Below are positions 59,041-64,000 of a DNA stretch of 64,000 nt, piece after piece. The notes under the pieces were generated by a model that worked only from the letters and a program-made list of their open reading frames with translations, was not told where the DNA came from and searched no databases. The stretch's first letter is position 1. The number at the start of each line of letters is the position of its first letter. The stretch covers positions 3,782,001 to 3,846,000 of the forward strand of contig OY754330.1 in NCBI GenBank assembly GCA_963573305.1, given 5' to 3'. The stretch is from Pyrrhosoma nymphula. Lineage: Eukaryota; Arthropoda; Insecta; Odonata; Coenagrionidae. The position numbers and the translations under genes were made by a program.

Positions 59041-60000
59041 TTGTCTTCGTCTCAAGCGCTTTGAATGCCCTCAAGGCGTAACGAGGCCAAAGTGATTGAT
59101 GAGATTATGCATGTAGAATACTACCGTACAGCAGATTACAATGTCATCTTTCTAAGAAAAGTCGTAAAGACGAATGCAATAATTTGAGATTTATTATCCC
59201 CCAGTACTCTTAGACAATTAAAGATTTTTAAGTGCCAATTACTTATTACTGACTATATACGTCACAATCCTCTTTAATTATTCGACCTGTTCGTTATTTC
59301 GTGACTGCACTGTTCTTAATGGTCACTATCTCTCTTCTCATAGCGTTGTAAATGATCAATTTGGCCGTGCGATAACTCGGGAGAAGGTTTGCTCTCCATG
59401 CACTTGTAGTTTTTTTGTGAGTTTTTTTCCGTGAATACCTCGATTTAGATAAGAAATTTGAATATTCTGCAGAGAGAGAGCAGAGCGCCTAATGTCGTGA
59501 TAAAGAAACAGGGCTGGGTTACTAATCAAAGAGTCGATTTGCAGTCTGCTTGGGCTAGTGGGTAATGTTGAGCAGCGGAACAGGAGTAACGAGTGGGAAT
59601 ATTAAGATGGGCATTCGTCGTCATGACGTAGACATTTTATTTTTTTTTAAAAGTCCCCAAAAACGGCACAAAGGCCGTTATTACATTGTTCGACGAGCAA
59701 ACAAATAAATAGAAATTTTAACAAAATATACCCTTAAAAATGCAAAATATAACAGAGAAATACGTAGGAGAGAAAGCTTGGTATTGGGATTTATGGACAA
59801 GGAGATGGGATAGATGGAGAGTCAACTCGGTTATAATATGTTTTCTGAGGACTGATTTGAAAACGGAGGGTGTGGAGAAGAGGTCAAGGAGGGTAACTGC
59901 GAGGCTAGGGAGTTGAAAGTTTTTGGGATACGGGAGAATAGGGAGCGTTGGGATATTGAGAGTCTGAATTTTGGAATGTCAAGAAGGGAGTTAGGGAGCG
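59041..60000. other. Intronic DNA
   Basis: No gene was recognised. The right end carries the left copy of a SINE target duplication (59981-60000). Confidence 0.4.
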
Positions 60001-60239
60001 TTAGGTGGCCTAGAGTGGGTAGAGTGCTTGTCTACTGATCGAAGGGTCCCGGGTTCAAATCCGGGTGAAGCCTTTGGACGCCCTCGAACAAAAAATCCTC
60101 TGAGTGCGAGGTGGCCCAGGGAAAGGAACTGGCCCCCCCTTACCCTGAATGTGTGAAGTCCACACGCCTGTGGCTTAGTCCGAGTTAAGCTCTACCCTCA
60201 ACTATCCAAAACAACCCTAGGGTTGAATCACTGAGTGCG
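60001..60239 (+). mobile_element. tRNA-derived SINE with about 20-bp target-site duplications
   Basis: The head has an A-box-like TGGCCTAGAGTGGG (60006-60019) and a perfect B box, GGTTCAAATCC (60052-60062), in a perfect T-arm, CCCGGGTTCAAATCCGGG. A non-tRNA body of about 170 bp follows. It is flanked by AAGAAGGGAGTTAGGGAGCG (59981-60000) and AAGAAGGGAGTTATAGGGA (60240-60258), differing mainly by a 2-bp indel. This is the LINE-type target duplication expected of a Pol III retroposon. It is not a functional tRNA: the anticodon and acceptor stems do not pair. Confidence 0.85.
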
Positions 60240-60258
60240 AAGAAGGGAGTTATAGGGA

Positions 60259-61989
60259 ACGAGGAGGAACATGAAGAGGAAAGATAAGAAGAAGAAGGCA
60301 GCAGTTGGTATAGATTATAGCCACTCCAAATGCTATGGAGGAACTTCATGTCGCATAGTAGTACATGACGGAGAGAGAGGTTTGGGATTTGAAAGGGAAG
60401 AATGGATGTATTCTTTTGATAAGTTTCTGAGGGAAGGGATTCTATGGCGGGCAATGGCGAGAAATAAGTTAACAAGGCGATTGAGCGTATTCAAGGCTGT
60501 GGGGCAAGCGGTCGACCAAATTGGAGATGATATCCGAATTCGGTGGTCCGTACTTCTGTAGCGAAAAAAAACAACTGACAACAATGCGGCGCATCGCTGC
60601 CTTGACTGTTCTGATGGTTCGAGGCCGCCTCCTCCTCCGAGTGAATCTGTGCGATTGAATAAGTGATGACCCACGTCGGCCTTTAACGGGCGCGTGATGT
60701 TGGGGAGTCTGTGATGTGATGACGTTAGAAATTACGATCCCATAATGGTTGTGCCGCGGGAATCGATTTATCGCAGACGAGGTGGTCTCATCACGCGGAC
60801 TTGGTCCTGCATCTGAATTATTTATTCTGGTCAGTTGTGACGCTGGAATGAAACTCAACCCTTCCATTCGACCTACGATGTTGGCAGACTGATTTACTTT
60901 GATTACTTTTTTCCCCATTGAGGACTCAATATAACACCAGAAGATATGGATGTCATATTTCCGATATATCGTTGTATCCGTCGATTTTTAAAAATCTCTG
61001 TGATCGATTGTGGAGTTCCTCGCGCGATGCTCTCATCGGAGGGTGGGAGGAAAAGGGGGCGTGGCCGGTTCGGCAGCCTCGGCCTCAAGGTGTTTTTCTT
61101 GGAGTGAATTTTAAATGTTTCAGTTACATTGTTGATTATCCATTTCCATCCTCCCTAGTAATGAGTAAGATGGCTAATCCCACTTGGGTATAAAGTGATA
61201 CTAAATGAGAGATAAGCTCTACCCATGATCATCAAGTTTTTCATTAAATTTCTCTTGTCTCGGATTAACCTGGTTGGTGTTATATGAGTTTACATTTTTA
61301 CCGCTTCCAATCTTCTCATTTTTAAAAATCGTTTTATCGCATTTATCTGCAGTGGCAGATGTAAAGTCATCCTTATTTTTTTCGGTAGGCGGTCTAACCT
61401 TATTTTTTTCGGCGCCAAGTGAGCAGCGGGACATAATCTCTCAATATCATCTCACCGTTTCTATTCAAGAATTCCCACGTTTCACGGCTAAGAACATTCT
61501 TTTGCGCGCCTCCTTAATCAGCCGATGGATCTAATAGCAAGCACGGCGATTTATTCCCTCACGGTCGTCACCAGTTAGGGAGAGAGAGAGAGAAGGGCTC
61601 GGCTCGAAGTTTCCATCCGCGAACCACGCAAACGCGCACGTGCTGCACCTGTTCCTTTTGGACCCGGGATCGAAGCGAAGAACGCACTGCGCTCGTCATT
61701 TTTCTCGATTGGAGTGCACTTGAGCGGATGAGAGAACTGATGTCCATCATCTCGTCACTTAGCGTCTTGTCCTGGGGGCTGTGTTGTGCTGTCAAGCGAC
61801 AGTTGCATGGCTCCTCCTTCCCTGATCGCCTCCTCCTCCTCCTCCTTCCTTCCCCAACCCACCTCTCCTCCTTCCAATCTCCCTGCGTCGGCCTTCTCTG
61901 CCCACATTTCCCCTCCTCCCCCCCCTTTCTTCCCCCCCCCCTCACACCTCCTTCCCCTCACCCTCAACCGTTAAAGTCTCCGCGCGTAT
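60259..61989. other. Intronic DNA with C-rich tracts
   Basis: CT- and C-rich low-complexity DNA lies at 61815-61970. No exon was recognised. Confidence 0.4.
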
Positions 61990-62130
61990 GCCAACAGCGG
62001 GGGGTCGCCAATTCTGCATTCTCCTGGGGGGTACCACAAGGGCCGGCCCTACTATTCAGTATGCTCACTGGTGGGGCGCTAATGCTAATGTTTACTAAGC
62101 CAAGGTTGCTATACCCGCGACAAGGTCGCT
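61990..62130 (+). pseudogene. Decayed reverse transcriptase palm fragment (jockey-like LINE)
   Basis: The frame reads SAFSWGVPQG, then ALLFSML, then ALMLMFTKPRLLYP. It looks like a condensed RT palm: the motif B 'SGVPQGS-LGPLLF' is followed closely by the motif C 'ALMFADD-KLLYP', with the catalytic DD pair lost and most of the intervening sequence deleted. It is non-functional. The family is inferred from the motif style. Confidence 0.6.
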
Positions 62131-62276
62131 GAATCAGATTAATAATAACAAAACTGGCCTAAATACGGCTGCTATTCATAAAGGCGATTGCATCTATTCG
62201 TCACTCGAAATACTCGAACAAACAATGTATAAGTTTAAACCCCAATGTGGTTGGAGTATGCGCATGACACATGCTC
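62131..62276. other. Short intronic spacer
   Basis: Nothing was recognised apart from weak similarity to the tandem repeat that follows. Confidence 0.3.
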
Positions 62277-62640
62277 TGGCATTAAAAACGAGAAACATTC
62301 AATGATATTACTCTTAAAAAAATAGAATTTATGATGTTTGTTATTATGGATTGATACACAACCGCGATGTAAATCATTAAATCCAATGGACGTGGACATG
62401 GAATCATCAAGGACCAGCTAGCACGTTGGGACTACATTCACAACCCACGCTTGGCATTTAAAAAAAACTAGAAATATTCAAAGATATAGCTCTAAAAAAA
62501 GTTAACCAATTTATAATGGATGGATGTGCAACGGGTTCTAGCCAATCTAAGTCATTAAAACCCGAGCAACATATAATAGAGTATCATGAAGGAGCCGCCA
62601 GCACGTTTTTCTAATTCACGTCAAAACTGGACTTTCTCAT
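62277..62640. repeat. Diverged tandem repeat, period about 175-180 bp, two units
   Basis: TGGCATT-AAAAAC-AGAAA-ATTCAA, ATAT-CTCTWAAAAAA, ATTATGGATKGAT, TAARTCATTAAA and CCRGCACGTT blocks occur in the same order starting at 62277 and 62452. A satellite-like pair or internal repeats of a larger element. Confidence 0.6.
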
Positions 62641-64000
62641 TTACAGTCACTTACTTCCATCGCCCAAACATTTAGCAATTAGTATGAATTGTTATTTAGA
62701 GCAAATTAAGCCTCAATTGATTAAATTATCGTATAACACCTTACCTGGCACAAGCGTGATCCAACTGTAGGTTTCCACTTGTCCCGGCGGCGGCGACAGT
62801 TCGACTCCCAACACCACCTTTCTTCTTGCTGGCTCAGAAGGAAAACGAAACAGTCTTTTAAGTTTTTCGTTGTGTTCGAGCAACATGGAGCTCTACAACA
62901 AACCATTTTTACTAGTTGTTGCTTACTCACTGGCGAGCGACAATGCTACGGAACGCCGAGAAGGATTCACAATGGCGAAATTATGATGCATCATGGGATC
63001 GTGTCACGACCTAAGTAGAAGGACCTTGCATTCTTCCGCAGCCGTGCGATTGCAAAATTAGTTCGGACGTAACAACTTCAAATAGATACTTACATGAAAA
63101 TAGGCAAAGCCTTGGCTTAAGTTCATTTTGTCTCCAAACTTATCGTGACGAGGGCCACAATGATGGGTACTGCATTGAACACTTTCCAGCGGGCCGTAGT
63201 TAAAAAAAAAAAGAAATAGGAAACTCGAAATATGAGTTTTATCGAAATCGGATAATTTTAACAACAAATTACGGAGTATGTGAAATTAAATTATCGCATA
63301 TTTATGACGACGAACACTATGCCAGCGAATTCTCTTAATTCCATCACTTAACCATGAATATGAATGATGTTACTGTGTTTCTGCTTTTCGAAATATTATT
63401 AAACTGAGATTTAAATTTTGAAACGCTAATTACTAACAAGCAGCGACACTCCAAACAAAAATTATGCGGCGTATTTTCCACGCGATTCTTCTGATAATTA
63501 AAATAATTTTGCGGTCCAGATGCGGACCGCGCGCCGTGCTCTGGAAGACCCCCCTGGCTAATTGGTAATGATAATAAATACATGTGCAATATTAAAAACG
63601 CATTGGCATGCCCCAAACCAACGCTTTGTTTAAAAAAAAATCACTGACATTTTACGAAGCAAGAGAAATGAACGTTACAGACAAAAGAAGACTAACTGTG
63701 CATTTACTTTTATGGATTTAATACCAGAAAATTCATGTTATTTTGTCTGTGCTAAGTAAAATAATATTATTGGCAGCAACAAGCGCCGGAATACCTAAAA
63801 AAAAGGGCAGGTTGTTTTTGGCGCTCCCGTGCTATGCGTAGTATACTAAGGCCCGGTTTTCTAATCTCTGGTTGAATATATTTGTTTGGCGTGTGAACGC
63901 AAGTTAATACGTTCTCATATTGAAAACGATACGTCTTATAACCGGCATTCTGATATCATTTGAAAAACCAAAACTTTCGTTAACATCGCTTGAATGAAAG
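62641..64000. other. Intronic DNA to window end
   Basis: No CH2-domain exon or other gene was recognised before the end of the window. Confidence 0.4.

Noticed and set aside
60001..60080. Functional tRNA gene
   Set aside because: The B box and T-arm are perfect, but the anticodon and acceptor stems do not pair and target duplications flank a larger unit, so it is a SINE.
61728..62132. 134-codon protein-coding gene
   Set aside because: The middle is a C-rich low-complexity run and the end is a decayed reverse transcriptase fragment.
1..64000. CRISPR arrays, operons or bacterial-type systems
   Set aside because: Spliced plakin exons, SINEs, LINEs and MITEs show this is animal nuclear DNA; no regularly spaced short direct repeats were seen.

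Overview
The window looks like arthropod, probably insect, nuclear DNA from a genome with long repeat-rich introns. It is AT-rich overall, with purine/pyrimidine microsatellites, long G or C homopolymers and many decayed transposable elements. The only confidently recognised host gene is a spectraplakin (Drosophila short stop, vertebrate MACF1/dystonin), on the + strand. Three consecutive phase-0 exons at 24289-24378, 25895-25972 and 26520-26612 have consensus splice sites. They encode 87 contiguous residues of the first calponin-homology (CH1) domain of the actin-binding region. No exon for the N-terminal helix of CH1 was found upstream, and no CH2 exon was found downstream. The window is therefore about 24 kb of upstream intron, the three exons, and at least 37 kb of downstream intron.

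Repeats by region. 0-10 kb: the 3' end of a CR1/jockey-type LINE, two copies of a TTAA-bounded element (family A), an 858-bp hAT element with transposase remains, a third family A copy split by a hairpin element, and a second LINE 3' end. 10-24 kb: a MITE rich in ACTTAAGT palindromes, a TTAA element (family C) inserted in another repeat (family D), a family B TTAA element, a tRNA-type SINE and three hairpin elements. 26-44 kb: a possible DNA element next to (CAA)n tracts, two family B copies, two family A copies, a partial family C copy and one more hairpin element. 44-64 kb: a 200-N gap between identical 22-mers, a family D copy lacking the family C insert, a MITE with P-element-like ends, a second copy of the 7.5-kb hairpin, two SINEs (one with target-site duplications), two copies of an unclassified family I, LINE fragments, and tandem repeats.

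Two patterns stand out. First, at least six hairpin (foldback) elements of mostly unrelated sequence share a CTGAWGA-N-stem-GAAAC-like core in one or both arms. This resembles the minimal hammerhead ribozyme motifs described in Penelope-like retroelements. Second, families A, B and C differ internally but all begin TTAAGG or close to it and sit on TTAA, which suggests one transposase mobilised several families. An isolated zinc-ribbon reading frame at 58.8 kb, preceded by a splice-acceptor-like site and followed by AATAAA, may be a small exon or a pseudogene.
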